A stretch of 64,000 bases of DNA from Serratia symbiotica (GCA_900155695.1 FUHL01000001.1:620001-684000); one strand, 5' to 3'. Counted from the first letter of the stretch, positions 24,501 to 37,471 are shown. Made by a program: numbers and translations. Notes: a model not told the origin generated them from the sequence alone.

Positions 24501-25836
24501 TATGTCGTTCTCTATAGAAGATTGCTTTAATAATATTGATGTATGCTTAAACGATGAACTGCAAATTTATTTCTAATTAAAATTCGACTCAATCAATAGC
24601 ACTGTTTTCTTTTAGCATGCACGTTTAAGAAGAAACACTAATTCATTAAATATAATTTTATAACGTGTAATAAAATTATTAAGTATCAAATCAGAAGAAA
24701 CTTTGATAACATTTAATGTTACTAAATACATAAGATTAATCTCTTGACAATTAGTAATTAGCTATATTACTTTAGCATTTAATCGAGATTAAACTAAAGT
24801 TTAATATAATTAATAAGCATAATATTGAAATTTTGCTATAATAGGATATATTGTTTTTATTCTAACTAGTTTAATATTTAGAATGAGTTTAAAAGTATTG
24901 CAGTTAAACCCATATCCTTCTCAATTTTATCTAATAATACATGAAGAAATTTGTATAGAAGTATTCTATTACACATTCATTATGTATCTGCCTACTGATA
25001 TTACTACATCTCCAGAATTGAGCTTTTGAAGCTGTAGGTAAGTGATGCTAATTCAATGCATGAGTTATCTACATCAAGGTTATCACTTTCCTGATACATT
25101 AAAGTAGTTGCGTAAAGTTGATCCTATATGTTATCAAGTCAATAACTTTACAATATAAATAATTATTGAAATAATATAATGTAGTTTTACTTTTACTATA
25201 TATAAAGTATAAATATTATTCATTTAAAATATTGAGTAAAGATATTAATTGTTTCACCTTATGAAAGATAGTACTCTTTATCAGTCTAATCCTTCAGCAT
25301 GATATTACAATGGTGCTTAAAAACAAGCTTATAATATTATTAAAATAGATGATGCATAACTCGATATTTGAAATTATATTGATCGCCATAGCCATAATGT
25401 AGTTACTATCTAAGTATGTATACTTCATATACAAGATATACATTAAAATCTCAATAACTACTGGTGACCATCAAGAAGCAATATGCTATTATTGCCTTCC
25501 ATTATTTCAGAAGGATGTTAAATTTAGTTTTATGATTATAAACGTTCTAATATTGTTATTAACTAATAAATTTTTAAGAATGTCACATAATCCCACACAA
25601 CATTTATCAGGAAATTAGATTCCAAAATCTCTTACATGTAGCTAAGTATTTTATTAATATTAACTACTGTTAACTACTGAATTTTATATAAGTTACATAT
25701 GATATGTATACTGAACTTTCCGCACAATGTAGATTAAGATAAATGACAAATAATCACTCTAGTCGCAGTTAACTTAATCAGGTAATATATCAGGTAAGAT
25801 TAAAATTTTTTATTTAAAATAAATTAAGTATTTACT
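24501..25836. other. rnd-metG gene desert
   Basis: 1.3 kb AT-rich divergent region between rnd and metG. In E. coli apbC (mrp) is divergent from metG; I could not recognise its P-loop or any other relic. Nothing else is supported. Confidence 0.45.
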
Positions 25837-27498
25837 ATGTCAAAAGATATGAAAAAAATCTTGGTAACGTGTGCGCTACCTTATGCAAATGGTCCTATTC
25901 ATCTCGGTCATATGCTTGAACATATTCAAGCTGATATCTGGGTTCGTTATCAAAGAATGCGTGGCTATACGGTTTATTTCATCTGTGCAGATGATGCGCA
26001 CGGTACGCCAATTATGCTAAAAGCACAGCAACTGAGTATTAATCCAGAGGTCATGATAGAGAATATAAACCAAGAACACCAACAAGATTTCGCCGGTTTT
26101 AATATTAGTTATGACAACTATTATTCAACGCATAGTGATGAAAACCGTCAGTTATCAAACTTAATTTACAATCGCCTGAAGGAAAATGGATTTATCAAAA
26201 AACGCACTATTTCGCAGCTATACGATCTTGAGAAAGGTATCTTCTTGCCTGACCGTTTCGTAAAAGGTAACTGCCCAATCTGTCAAGCAGCAAGTCAATA
26301 TGGAGATCATTGCGAAGTATGTGGAAAAACTTATAGCCCAACTGATTTAATCTCGCCTATATCTGTAGTGTCTGGTACGACGCCAGTACTACGTGATTCA
26401 GAACATTTGTTTTTCGATCTTCCTAAATTTAGCGTAATGCTACAAGCATGGATTCGTTCTGGCACAATACAAGAACAGGTAGCGAATAAAATGCAGGAGT
26501 GGTTTAAAGCCGGTCTTCAGCCGTGGGATATCTCTCGTGATGCACCTTACTTTGGTTTTGAGATTCCAGATAAACCAGGCAAATATTTCTATGTCTGGTT
26601 AGATGCCCCTATTGGTTACATGGGAGCTTTTAAAAATTTATGTGATAAAAATTTTTATATAGATTTCGATGAGTTCTGGTGTCAAGACACCAATACGGAA
26701 GTGTATCACTTTATTGGCAAAGACATCATTTATTTTCATAGTCTTTTCTGGCCAGCACTATTAGAAGGTAGCCGATTTCGAAAACCTACTAACCTCTTTG
26801 TGCACGGTTACGTTACAATAGATGGTGCGAAAATGTCTAAATCACGCGGGACTTTTATTAAAGCTAAAACTTATCTTCAATATCTAGATTCTGACTGCTT
26901 ACGTTATTATTATGCAACTAAGTTGTCTTCACGCATTGATGATATAGACTTAAATCTTGAAGATTTTGTGCAACGTGTTAATACCGATATAGTCAATAAA
27001 GAAGTCAACATAGCATCCCGCAATGCTGGTTTTATCATCAAGCGTTTTGGTGGTAGGTTATCTGATACACTAGCTGATCCTGCGCTATATTATAGCTTCG
27101 TCGATGCATCAGATTGCATTGGCAAAGCCTACTTTAGTCGAGAATATAGCCGTGCTATACGCGCAATTCTTGGGCTTGCCGATCAAGCTAACCGTTATAC
27201 AGATGCGCAGGCGCCATGGATAGTTGCAAAGGAATACGGACGAGAGTCTGATCTACATGCTATCTGCTCGATGGGCATCAACCTTTTTCGTGTATTAATG
27301 ACCTATTTAAAGCCCGTGCTGCCAATGTTAGCGATGCGCAGCGAAGACTTCCTCAATACTGAACTGCATTGGGATGCAATCCATAAACCTTTGCTGGGAC
27401 ATCAAATTAAAATCTTTTATCCATTATTTAAACGTATTAATTTTAAACAAATAGAGCACATGATTAATGCTGCGAAAGAAGATATAAGCGTAATATAG
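25837..27498 (+). CDS. metG: Methionyl-tRNA synthetase lacking the C-terminal dimer domain
   Basis: 553 aa against 677 in E. coli. It charges tRNA-Met. The catalytic Rossmann fold has the HIGH-type motif IHLGH (His22-His25) and KMSKS at 332-336. The zinc-knuckle insert [18 protein letters not shown] is intact and the anticodon-binding helical domain is complete. The protein stops after [17 protein letters not shown], about where the E. coli core ends, so the ~125-residue C-terminal OB-fold that dimerises the enzyme and binds tRNA is absent. No in-frame remnant of it follows the stop. The truncated E. coli core is active as a monomer, so function is likely. Confidence 0.96.
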   Translation: MSKDMKKILVTCALPYANGPIHLGHMLEHIQADIWVRYQRMRGYTVYFICADDAHGTPIMLKAQQLSINPEVMIENINQEHQQDFAGFNISYDNYYSTHSDENRQLSNLIYNRLKENGFIKKRTISQLYDLEKGIFLPDRFVKGNCPICQAASQYGDHCEVCGKTYSPTDLISPISVVSGTTPVLRDSEHLFFDLPKFSVMLQAWIRSGTIQEQVANKMQEWFKAGLQPWDISRDAPYFGFEIPDKPGKYFYVWLDAPIGYMGAFKNLCDKNFYIDFDEFWCQDTNTEVYHFIGKDIIYFHSLFWPALLEGSRFRKPTNLFVHGYVTIDGAKMSKSRGTFIKAKTYLQYLDSDCLRYYYATKLSSRIDDIDLNLEDFVQRVNTDIVNKEVNIASRNAGFIIKRFGGRLSDTLADPALYYSFVDASDCIGKAYFSREYSRAIRAILGLADQANRYTDAQAPWIVAKEYGRESDLHAICSMGINLFRVLMTYLKPVLPMLAMRSEDFLNTELHWDAIHKPLLGHQIKIFYPLFKRINFKQIEHMINAAKEDISVI

Positions 27499-28928
27499 TA
27501 TGTCTAACCTGTACTAATATCTGTATATCTATCTGAATAGATTTTATATTACAATATCTTGCATTGTTACTTTATCAAAGTAACATACAAATTACTATTT
27601 TATATAGTAATACTCACTACATTGTTATATATTCAATATATTAATTACATTAAGAATATAACTTAGGGATGCTGTGACTACTCTTGTCTATATTTTATAT
27701 AGAAATATTCTTAATAACACTTTTATATATTAATTCTTAGTTAATAATTAGTTTGTTGTTTATATTAAAAATAAATAATGTAGACTTTATTAAAAAAAAT
27801 CCATAGATTATATTTTATCCTATAAAATATTTTTAATTTATTATTAGTAAATTAGTATTATGATATAAAAGATTTTTAATAATAGTCTATAAAAATAAGC
27901 TTTTTCATACGTTCTTTTATAATCGAAAATATTTTGTTTTACAACTTGCAGTGGCAAATGAAACTAATAAAATAAAATTAATATATCATCTTTGGTTTTG
28001 TAAATGATCAATCCACAATGGATTAAAATCAAAAGTTATTTACTAACAGAATTAAATATATTTTTTTATTGGATGATATATGAAAAAAATATGTTCAAAA
28101 GAAGAGGCAAAAATAGCCTATTAACAGTTCTATATAATAATTTTAAATTTAAAGAATATAGTGAGCACTTACAAAATAAAAATATAGTCAGCTCATAGAG
28201 GGTGTTAAAAATAATATAATAAGACAATAAAATATTAAAATTATACCATAACGAACGAAAAGCATAATAACTGAATAATAAAATTAGTAAAAGATTTTTA
28301 TCTTATTTAAAATAATTGCTTTATTACATTTTTAAATCACTAATTAAAGTTAGTTAAATAAATTAATAACATCTTATTATTCAATATATTCAGTAATTAT
28401 CTATTATATATTAAGTAATGAGCTAAATATTACTTAAGTATTTTATAAAATAAAATTTATATTTCAATTATATACTGTTTAAAGCCGTATAAGAATTATA
28501 CGCAATAACAATAATATCTTTTATTATTCTTGCATTCAATGAGATGAATTGATATTAATATTATTGCTAGCGTGTTTGTATCTAATGACTATACTTCTGT
28601 ATCATGGCTGTATCTTCTAAACCACAATAAAATAAAAAAAATTTAACAAGCGGTCAATATGATTATTATATATCATTTAGCGAACTTGTAATATTAAATA
28701 TTTTACAACATAGTTGGTTTATATTAATAAATTTGCTTCTTCTTTTGGCTTATTAGTATATAGCCTAGGTATACAAGATTAATGAGAAAGTAAGCCCCTA
28801 GTATAGGAATACTAATCTATTTTGTCATTAGATTTCTGTATATTAAAGCAAGAATAAATTATATTGCAATACATTGCCTAGCAATATTAACTGTTACCTG
28901 GCTATACGCTATAGCTATAATTTCAAGA
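27499..28928. other. metG-fabB gene desert
   Basis: 1.4 kb between the convergent metG and fabB genes. Two tandem hairpins (27565-27611) follow metG. A 64-codon frame at 28004-28198 is Lys/Asn/Ile-rich and looks like chance. No relic is recognised. Confidence 0.5.
27565..27611 (+). terminator. Tandem hairpins 3' of metG
   Basis: TGTTACTTT (27565-27573) pairs with AAAGTAACA (27577-27585), a 9-bp stem with loop ATC. Then ATTACTAT (27591-27598) pairs with ATAGTAAT (27604-27611), an 8-bp stem with a 5-nt loop. The pair begins 67 bp after the metG stop. There is no long T-run. Confidence 0.5.
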
Positions 28929-30143
28929 TTATTTCGGTAATTTACGCATAACAAGTGCGGCGTTAGTGCCCCCGAATCCAAAACTATTTGACATGACAGT
29001 GTTTAATTGACGTTGAATTGGTTTTGTTACAATATCCATACCAATGGCATTTATATCCAAATTTTCAATATTGATACTCGGCGAAATAAAATGGTTTTCA
29101 ATCATAATCAAGCAATAGATTGCTTCCTGTACACCAGCAGCTCCTAGAGAATGACCAGTGATCGCTTTAGTAGAAGATAGTGGTGGAGCGCTATCACCAA
29201 ATACTGTACGTATTGCCCTAAGTTCTTGTATATCGCCAATGGGTGTAGATGTTCCATGTACATTGATATAATCCACAGGATTATTTAGACCCCGCAATGC
29301 CATCTGCATACAACGTACTGCACCTTCGCCTGAAGGTACTACCATATTGGCTCCGTCTGAGGTAGCGCCGTAACCAATAATTTCTGCATAGATATGCGCA
29401 TCTCTTGCTAATGCATGTTCTAAAACTTCAATTACTACTATGCCACCACCGCCCGATATGATAAAACCATCTCGCGCTGTATCATAAGTACGTGAAGCTT
29501 TTTCGGGAGTATTGTTATAGTTTGTAGATAAAGCTCCCATTGCATCAAACTCACAAGCCATTTCCCAGCACAATTCTTCTCCTCCGCCTGCAAAGATGAT
29601 ATCTTGCTTTCCCAATTGGATTAACTCTACTGCATTGCCAATGCAATGTGCAGAGGTGGCGCATGCAGAGCTAATAGAGTAATTTACTCCACGAATTTTA
29701 AATGGGGTGGCAAGACAAGCGGATACACCAGAAGCCATAGCCTTAGTGACCATATATGGGCTTACACCTCGCAATCCTTTAGCGCGCATTCCATCAGAGC
29801 CAGCAACCTGATTACGTGGCGATCCACCACCAGAACCAACTATCAGACCTGTACGATCATTAGATATTTGATCTTGGGTTAATCGAGCATCTTGAATAGC
29901 TTCTTCCATAGAAAGATAGGCATAAATAGATGCATCACTCATAAATCGCATTATTTTACGATCTATTATACCTGTGGTATCCAGTTTGATATTTCCCCAT
30001 ATATGACTACGCATGCCTGATTCTTTGAATTCCTTGGAAAAAGTGATTCCAGACCGACCTTTCTGTAGGTTCTCCCGAACCTCCTTCTGGTTATTTCCAA
30101 TGCTGGATACGATTCCTAAGCCAGTAATCACTGCACGTTTCAT
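28929..30143 (-). CDS. fabB: 3-oxoacyl-ACP synthase I
   Basis: A 404-aa condensing enzyme (E. coli 406) that elongates saturated and unsaturated acyl-ACP. The catalytic triad is complete: Cys161 in [10 protein letters not shown], His296 in [11 protein letters not shown] and His331 in [12 protein letters not shown], with Lys326. GGGGIVVIE and the C-terminal [13 protein letters not shown] glycine-rich loop are conserved. AGAGGT lies six bases before the ATG. It stands alone beside the window's largest desert. Confidence 0.97.
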   Translation of the reverse strand: MKRAVITGLGIVSSIGNNQKEVRENLQKGRSGITFSKEFKESGMRSHIWGNIKLDTTGIIDRKIMRFMSDASIYAYLSMEEAIQDARLTQDQISNDRTGLIVGSGGGSPRNQVAGSDGMRAKGLRGVSPYMVTKAMASGVSACLATPFKIRGVNYSISSACATSAHCIGNAVELIQLGKQDIIFAGGGEELCWEMACEFDAMGALSTNYNNTPEKASRTYDTARDGFIISGGGGIVVIEVLEHALARDAHIYAEIIGYGATSDGANMVVPSGEGAVRCMQMALRGLNNPVDYINVHGTSTPIGDIQELRAIRTVFGDSAPPLSSTKAITGHSLGAAGVQEAIYCLIMIENHFISPSINIENLDINAIGMDIVTKPIQRQLNTVMSNSFGFGGTNAALVMRKLPK

Positions 30144-31372
30144 TAAATACCTCTACCATACTTTTATTACTTTAATGGATATCGCATTGCACTGTAGTGC
30201 ACACCTTATATGCCAAAATAAGTGCGATTAGCATTTTGAATTTTATATTTCTATAATTGCACTAGCGCTATCGTATTATTATCATTGTCCTTAATCTATT
30301 GATTATCAATTTATTGTTAGTCATTCTACCGTGTACCAACAAAAAGCTTTAATTAGAACGAATAGAGTATACTCAGTTTAAAACTGTCTACGAATATCTA
30401 TTTTTTAATAGATTGACTCAAATAAACCTGTTATATCTTGCTAACAGGAATTGTTTATTATAGTGTTATATAGTTTGAATTTGCATATGATTTATTTTAA
30501 GGTAAAATCATTAATTTACTTTTGGTTATTACATACATTTTATGTTTTTATAACGTTTTACAGAACACTTAAGTTTCTCACCTGAATTTTATTGGGTATG
30601 AAAGCTATGATTTCAGTTACATAATCTAATGACAGTATACACATACTATACAAAGCGTATTATGGGAACTTAGTTCGCTACGTACAAAATTTTACTAAAA
30701 TACGCTAATTTTTCTAATATTGCTACTTACTCATACTAAACGTCATGAATTCAATATTAGCGCGTTACTATAATGTCTTAATGCAAAAATGAGATTAACG
30801 TATATAGATATTTAATTTTTAACAGTATATTTTTATACAATAACTATATTTAGGGCCTGTGGCTATCTATGGACTCCATAAATTTCGCTTCCTTCAAGAC
30901 ATTTAGATAGCGTTTAATGCTAATAACTCTGCAATATAAATTGCAGACAGAAAATGTTTAAGTAAGGTAGACATAATTTACTTAATAAAGTATTATTTTA
31001 TTAAAATCAAATATTTATTCAAAAAATTTAATTTAAAATGATTTTTGTTTATAAGTGTGCGTTTTGAGCGCATATTATCGATTGTCGTTTATATTTCATT
31101 TTAACTACTCAAGAGAAAATTAATTATTGTAATCCATCTTGTTAAGCATCATACATTTAAAGGATACTCATCAAGTTAATTAATATCTATATTATAAATA
31201 TTTAATAACATTTAATAAAGACAGTCACGACAAATAAAATTCGCAATCATATAATATTTATTGATTATTCAATTCTGATTAATAATATATGAAGTTTAAT
31301 ATTTTATTAATTAGTGATGATCAAAATCATGTTATACATAACATAAATTATTAATCTTGTAAGCTATAGTAG

Positions 31373-31406
31373 AAATTCTTAAAACTTATATATGTTTTAA
31401 GAATTT
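31373..31406 (+). terminator. Orphan 13-bp hairpin
   Basis: AAATTCTTAAAAC (31373-31385) and GTTTTAAGAATTT (31394-31406) are perfectly complementary, with an 8-nt loop and a short T-run (31404-31407). No gene lies within 1 kb. It may be a leftover terminator or part of an unannotated RNA. Confidence 0.4.
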
Positions 31407-32159
31407 TAACACGATGCAGTATAATTTTCATCAATCTTTACCATTATAACATTCTACAGAAAATAATTAAAACATTATATAGAAAGTGACTTATCAGAAA
31501 CCAATATAATTTATAGTGAGCAACCTAGATTATTTTATACAGATCGAACTAAAAAAGATTAAAATTTAATAAAATATATGCATGCCAATAATTATATGTT
31601 ATACATAATGTGTTATGATAATTTCAATGTAGAAAAATTTTTTGCCTTGTCTTCTAATATAGTTGTATTAATCATATTAAAATTTGTCATTTGTTACTTG
31701 ATATCTTATCCTTTATCAAACTGAATGTTATAATTTAGTGTAATTAAAATACATTTATTAAATAACGATTGCTAAAACGAACACATAGGGCTCAAGTTAC
31801 TTCTTTAGCTGGTTCTTGATTGCATCCACGATCTTAGCTGACTTATTTAAGTATTAGTGTATTATACTTATTAGTTTTACTTTCTCATCCAATTATCTAT
31901 CGTATTAACACTATACTTGGAAGATTTCAAATTATTTTTTACAGCGTCTTATTGATATGCTTCAAAATAATATAATGTTAGGCTTGTCTAAGATGCATTC
32001 AAGTGAATATGATGCGTTCATCATAAAGATTTTAAATCTATCATGATGGGAATTGTTTCAAATGAGTATATCCTGATTTTTGCCTAACGGGCGTATTGAG
32101 AATTTTTATAAAATTAGCATACTATAGAAAATATTCAAAATCAGGGTATTCTGCTAATT

Positions 32160-32670
32160 GCTATATAATTTGTACTTTCTGATGTTGGTATCAGGCGCTC
32201 GTATTTTTGGCATTCATGATCTAGGCATTAATTATATATCGTCTATATGATCACAGCACAATGGATTTAATCCAAAATTAGAGGCGTAGTATGCATTCGA
32301 ATAAATCAATGCTGTATCATAAAAATTTTAAAGATATGGTCTTGGACCTGTTTGTAAGCTCCTGAACATGACTACGGATTATGTAGTAGCCTTTTTACCC
32401 CTTTATTTTTAGCAGTGCAGGATGATAAACTATGAAGTAGCTATTTATTTGATACGAATGGGACAACCGGCTATTATCCCTTTTATTGCACGTTATTTTT
32501 CTCATGGAAAAGGTTTTAAGCTAATGCTACGGCCAGCAGTGGAATATGTTCTATTAAACAATAAATTTGACGCAGCTGTTTTTATAAAAACTTGAGTAGA
32601 GAACGCAATTATTATAGAACTGGATCAATACAATGTGGGCAATTTGGTTGCACCGTTACTTTAAAACTCG
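32160..32670 (+). pseudogene. Probable decayed gene, identity unknown
   Basis: On the plus strand, broken frames give protein-like stretches unlike the surrounding AT noise: VSGARIFGIHDLGIN near 32,190; YLIRMGQPAIIPFIARYF and FKLMLRPAVEYVLLNNKFDA at 32,445-32,575; DQYNVGNLVAPLL near 32,630. Stops and frame changes interrupt them. Base composition is visibly richer in G+C than the flanks. I do not recognise the family and the frames may come from more than one gene. Confidence 0.4.
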
Positions 32671-34973
32671 TCTAGAAAACATATCTTCAGTATACTAATC
32701 GTATAGAGTTAAAATTTTACAGAATAGATTAATAATCCATTTTTCTATACTATAAGAAATATTAAAAAATTAATATTTAATTATCTTTCTTGTAAAATAT
32801 TTTTATCTATTTATGGATAATATTTATAGTGGGAATAAGTTTCTCCTAATCGTTAATTTTTTACTGCTAAAGAGCAGTTAACTTCGCGATATTTTAAATT
32901 TTTTGATTTATATAGTTGCACGGATTTTTGAATTATTTAACTAATACAATAAAGCATTGTAAAAACGCAATAATTGATCAGTTGGTATCGTAAGTGCTAA
33001 AATGAACAAAGGTAATTATTGTGACAATAATAAAATAAAATGATTGATAATATGTTATCATCTATAATTAATACACTTAATTTTTTATTAGTTAGCTTAG
33101 ATATGAATTTGTTTCATAAGTACTAGTTGTAAAGTAGAAATGATAAAGATATAATATTTTAATATAAAGGCGAACAATGTAAAATAAGTAAAACCTAATG
33201 TATCTACAAAACTACGATTCTGCATTTTTAATACAACATGCCGAAAATATTTAAAATGTTATTTTAACATAAAGCAATCATGAATATTTAATCCCTCTAT
33301 TTCTACATTGCCACAGGACTATTTTTTTTGAGAAGTCATTAGTATATTTAAAGCAATGACATGAATGATGAGTTGCCTATTAATTATTATATTTACTCCA
33401 TCATACTATTAATCATAATTTAATCTTTTACTAAACCTTAAGTTTTAATATCAGCATGATAAATGTATGTAAAATATTACTGTTACTTGTAATGTTAACC
33501 ATTATACTGTTTTATAAGCAATTAATATTTTTTCTATCGATGAATATCTTTGTAATATATTATCAAGATTAAGGTTACAGAGGATATCATGATGCTATAT
33601 TTATTTTTCATGAAATGTTAATTAAGCAATCAGGATTTATTTCTTGCCAGTAAAAATATTTAATTAATCGAACTAGAAAATGATAATTAGACATATACAG
33701 CACATGCTATATCTTAATTTAATTTATAATTTCATAGTATATTCTTATTATATAACTATACAAACAAAATACATATTTATCTATAGTTAATCTATTTTGC
33801 TATATCTAATCAAAAAAGAGAATATTAAAGACTGCTATGAGTTAGTAAAGATTTATTGATAAATACAAATTTAGTATTTTATTAATACTCAAATTATGAC
33901 ATTGCAGGATAAACTAGTTGATATTTAACGATATAATGCTAAAAACAGTTAAGTTTGTAAAATATTTCTAAGTTAACAATCTAAAAAGCGTGATACAGTT
34001 ATATCAGAAGGCATTGATAGGTATTAACCAAATGACTCTTGTAATACTGCAAAGTAGTAGACGATAAAAATAGTATCTAGCTAGAATATTGGCCTCTTTA
34101 AGATAGCATGATGTTATTCTATAATAATTTATAGTCAAACAGTCTAAATACTCTAAGGAAAAGTAGTTTTAGATTATTATGGTTACATCAAAAAAAAATA
34201 AGAATTAACTATAGATGGTCATCAACAATGGCATAGATGTTAAAATCAAAATCATTAATATCATTATATAGCATAAGTAAGAACAGCTCATTACAAGCAT
34301 TTTAATATCTGTTATTATAATAAAAGATTCTGTATTGATACAATCATGATTGTTAACATTAAATACTTTATGATTAGTAATAGGTACATTTTACTACTCT
34401 ACATCTTATTTTAGTCATTTGAATATTTTTCTTATGAATTATTTTGAGAAAAAATAATTAAAGAATGGGTTATTCACCCATCTGGATTAAAATGTATTTT
34501 TAGATGGTTAGATCCTCGATCTAAAAGCTTTCTGCAAAATATTTTAAACTATCTATATCAGATGAAAATATTGATCATACTATAGCATATAAGGTATTTT
34601 TTTCTTATAATGCAGTCTATTAAATATTTTTTATAGAATCGATTTGTAAATTTATCCGCTCGTTTAATAACTATATCATAGCTTTAAATAAATCATTGAG
34701 TAGATCATCTCTCTATTATTTTACGATTTGAAATTTAAGACAGATTGATACAATACTGCATTTATCGACACATAGAATGCATCTATTCACAAATAGATAG
34801 CTAGTAAGAAATGTATATACAATTATTGCTTGCAAGTAATAATTATACTGATATCACATACTAAAAGCTACGCTAGTTTAATATTATTAACATGGGATCA
34901 TAATAAGTACTTTATGCTTATTTTTACTCCACGTTGATACTGAGGGTCCACAATAATATTGTAGGAAAATAGG

Positions 34974-35639
34974 ATGGATGATATTAAAGAATTATTGCAT
35001 ATATTATGGCAGCAAGATTTTGATACGCTTGTGAATACTTCACTTGTATGGATGTTGTATGCGCTATTATTTATTATTTTATTTTTAGAAAATGGTTTGT
35101 TGCCAGCTGCCTTCTTGCCAGGTGATAGTTTACTAATTCTAGCAGGTGTCTTAACCTCTAAAGGGACCATGAATTTCCCACTGACAATTTTAATTCTAAC
35201 CCTTGCTGCTAGTTTAGGTTGTTGGGTAAGCTATATACAGGGTAAATGGCTCGGTAATACGCGAATTGTACAAGCTTGGTTGTCTCATTTACCTATGTAT
35301 TATCAACAAAGAGCGCATCAATTATTTCATCGCCATGGGCTTTCTGCCTTATTAATTAGTCGTTTTTTGGCATTTATCCGCACATTATTACCGACTATTG
35401 CTGGTATCTCTGGTTTAAGTAATATACGATTCCAATTGTTTAACTGGATAAGCGGATTTTTATGGGTACTTATCTTAAGTTCATTAGGTTTTGCGCTAGG
35501 TAAAACCACAGTATTCCTGAAATATGAAAACCAGTTGATGTTATTTTTGATGTTGCTGCCGATAGTCTTTTTGGTGATCGGATTGATTAGTTCTCTGATT
35601 ATTCTATGGCGAAAAAAATACGCTAAAATTATCACTTAG
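34974..35639 (+). CDS. yqjA: DedA-family inner-membrane protein YqjA
   Basis: 221 aa (E. coli YqjA 220), a multi-pass DedA/SNARE-associated protein linked in E. coli to proton-motive force, alkaline tolerance and drug-efflux support. It aligns with YqjA rather than DedA: LFLENGLLPAAFLPGDSLL carries the essential Glu39 and Asp51 at E. coli positions, and LGCWVSYIQGKWLGNTR and FHRHGLSALLISRFLAFIRTLLPTIAG hold the conserved arginines. TAGGAAAATAGG precedes the ATG. mzrA, downstream in E. coli, is missing. Confidence 0.94.
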   Translation: MDDIKELLHILWQQDFDTLVNTSLVWMLYALLFIILFLENGLLPAAFLPGDSLLILAGVLTSKGTMNFPLTILILTLAASLGCWVSYIQGKWLGNTRIVQAWLSHLPMYYQQRAHQLFHRHGLSALLISRFLAFIRTLLPTIAGISGLSNIRFQLFNWISGFLWVLILSSLGFALGKTTVFLKYENQLMLFLMLLPIVFLVIGLISSLIILWRKKYAKIIT

Positions 35640-36216
35640 GAAAAGAGAAAAATGGCTTATATAGTCATATTAGCAATATAGCGTGATACTTTAATTGTGA
35701 CTATACTAGCAATATAGTACACTACATGCGTTATATATTACAAAATATGATATTTTTACATAATATTTTCGCGAAGTATAATAATAAGTAGTTATACGAT
35801 TTCTATTATTAGTTATTAATAACATAAGATGGGGAAATTTATACTTATTATGACAAGTGGTTATTTATTTTTTCTATATAAAATAGAACTAAATTTTATC
35901 TATAATATCAAATATTGATGAAAGAATCAAGCTAAAGATTTTATAAAAAATATAGTAGATTGATTAAAAATTATAATCATTATTAATAAATATCTCAATA
36001 TATGAGAATGATATTCTATGACATACTAATAACATTGCATATATTACACATAATTTATAATGAAATGTCATATCAACTCAATAAATTAAACATAAGAAAA
36101 TATTTTATTAAATGTTATTTTAGGATGATATATATAAAATATAAATCTTTACTGATAACAGGTAATGATATTAAAATAAATAAATTACTGTTTCTTTGTT
36201 TCTTTCATAAAACGGC

Positions 36217-36249
36217 AAAATAAAACAGTCTTTAATACTGTTTTATTTT
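36217..36249 (+). terminator. Orphan terminator-like hairpin, 13-bp perfect stem
   Basis: AAAATAAAACAGT (36217-36229) pairs perfectly with ACTGTTTTATTTT (36237-36249) around a 7-nt loop. The right arm gives a T-rich tail on the plus strand and the left arm an equivalent on the minus strand, so it could act both ways. The nearest known genes end 580 bp (yqjA) and 1.5 kb (ubiB) away. Confidence 0.6.
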
Positions 36250-37471
36250 TATTATATACGGAATAGGTATTTTAAAAAGCATTATTAATTATTTATTCCA
36301 ATCAATTACAATCTCTCTTTAGTTAGCATTTTCTCGTATCGCATAATCATTATATCTAAAATAAGAAAATAATATTTTAATGTTAATAAAATATTTAAAA
36401 GAACAATGGAACTTTTATATATTAAAAGTAATCATTTTACTGCTATACAATCAATTTAGTGCTATTATCATTATAATATATAAATTATCATGATCTATAA
36501 TCATCTTATATATTATATTATTGAATTATAAATATATTATTCAATACAGTATTAGGACTAGTAAACCTGTGCTATATGAGTAGCGACTTAAAATTTTATA
36601 TGAAAAAATAAATTGAAATAAACTTAAATGCTATATTTCAAGTGAAAACACAAATTTATTTCACTGTTATTATTAGTAATATACTTTAATTTTAAAATTC
36701 TAAATCATTTTAAAATTAGATAGTGTTTGTGTTAAATTACAGTATTAAAATTAGTTAAGTGCTTACTTTATAAAATATAAAATTTTATTAATAGCACTTT
36801 TCTTAAAAAAGACGATTATAGTAAAATTGATAGTAAAAAATTAAGATAATGGGCCATAAGTAGCAACTACTTTATGCAAAATAGATAGTTATTCAATTCA
36901 TAAAATATTGACTCATTAGTAAATATTATTAGGACGTTTATAATTAAACTAGCTTATTATACAAATTTATTAGATGACAAATAATATTTTTATCTTCAAC
37001 AACAATAATTTCAGTAAACTTTAAGTAATTCTTACTAGTTTTTAAAAGTTACAGAGTCGATCTATTCAATATTTATAATAATGTATATAGGATAATATAG
37101 TATTATTCTCACTATGTTTGCTATACCTATCACAATTTTTATTTTGTGCCATTAAACTATCTATAAATAAATGAATCGTAAAATTTATATAGTGATAGTA
37201 ATAATTACTTTATCTTAAGTGAATATATTTAACTAACTGTTTCCATGATATATCTTTTTATGTTTAATTTAAAGATATTATATTCAGCACTATAATGTCC
37301 TATTCAAACTTTTTAGGGTTTTATGATATAAAATTTGTAATCAAAGTCTTCTGCTAGTAAGCATAATTTATTCATTTAGCTAGAATGATTCCCAAACTGC
37401 AGGAATAGTTTTTTTGATTTACAGTACATTTATGCCAATAATCTGCATCAGCAACGTTTTACTTATCTAAA

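Larger units (their letters stand above)
30144..34973. other. fabB-yqjA gene desert
   Basis: 4.8 kb, the longest gene-free stretch here. It contains a 13-bp perfect hairpin (31373-31406) and an island of richer base composition near 32,160-32,670 that looks like a decayed gene (both annotated separately). Other patches with slightly higher GC (about 30,850-30,930 and 31,780-31,850) gave no recognisable protein in any frame I read. Confidence 0.5.

Noticed and set aside
28004-28198. 64-codon plus-strand frame after metG
   Set aside because: Lys/Asn/Ile-rich, no Shine-Dalgarno and no family resemblance; expected in such AT-rich DNA.
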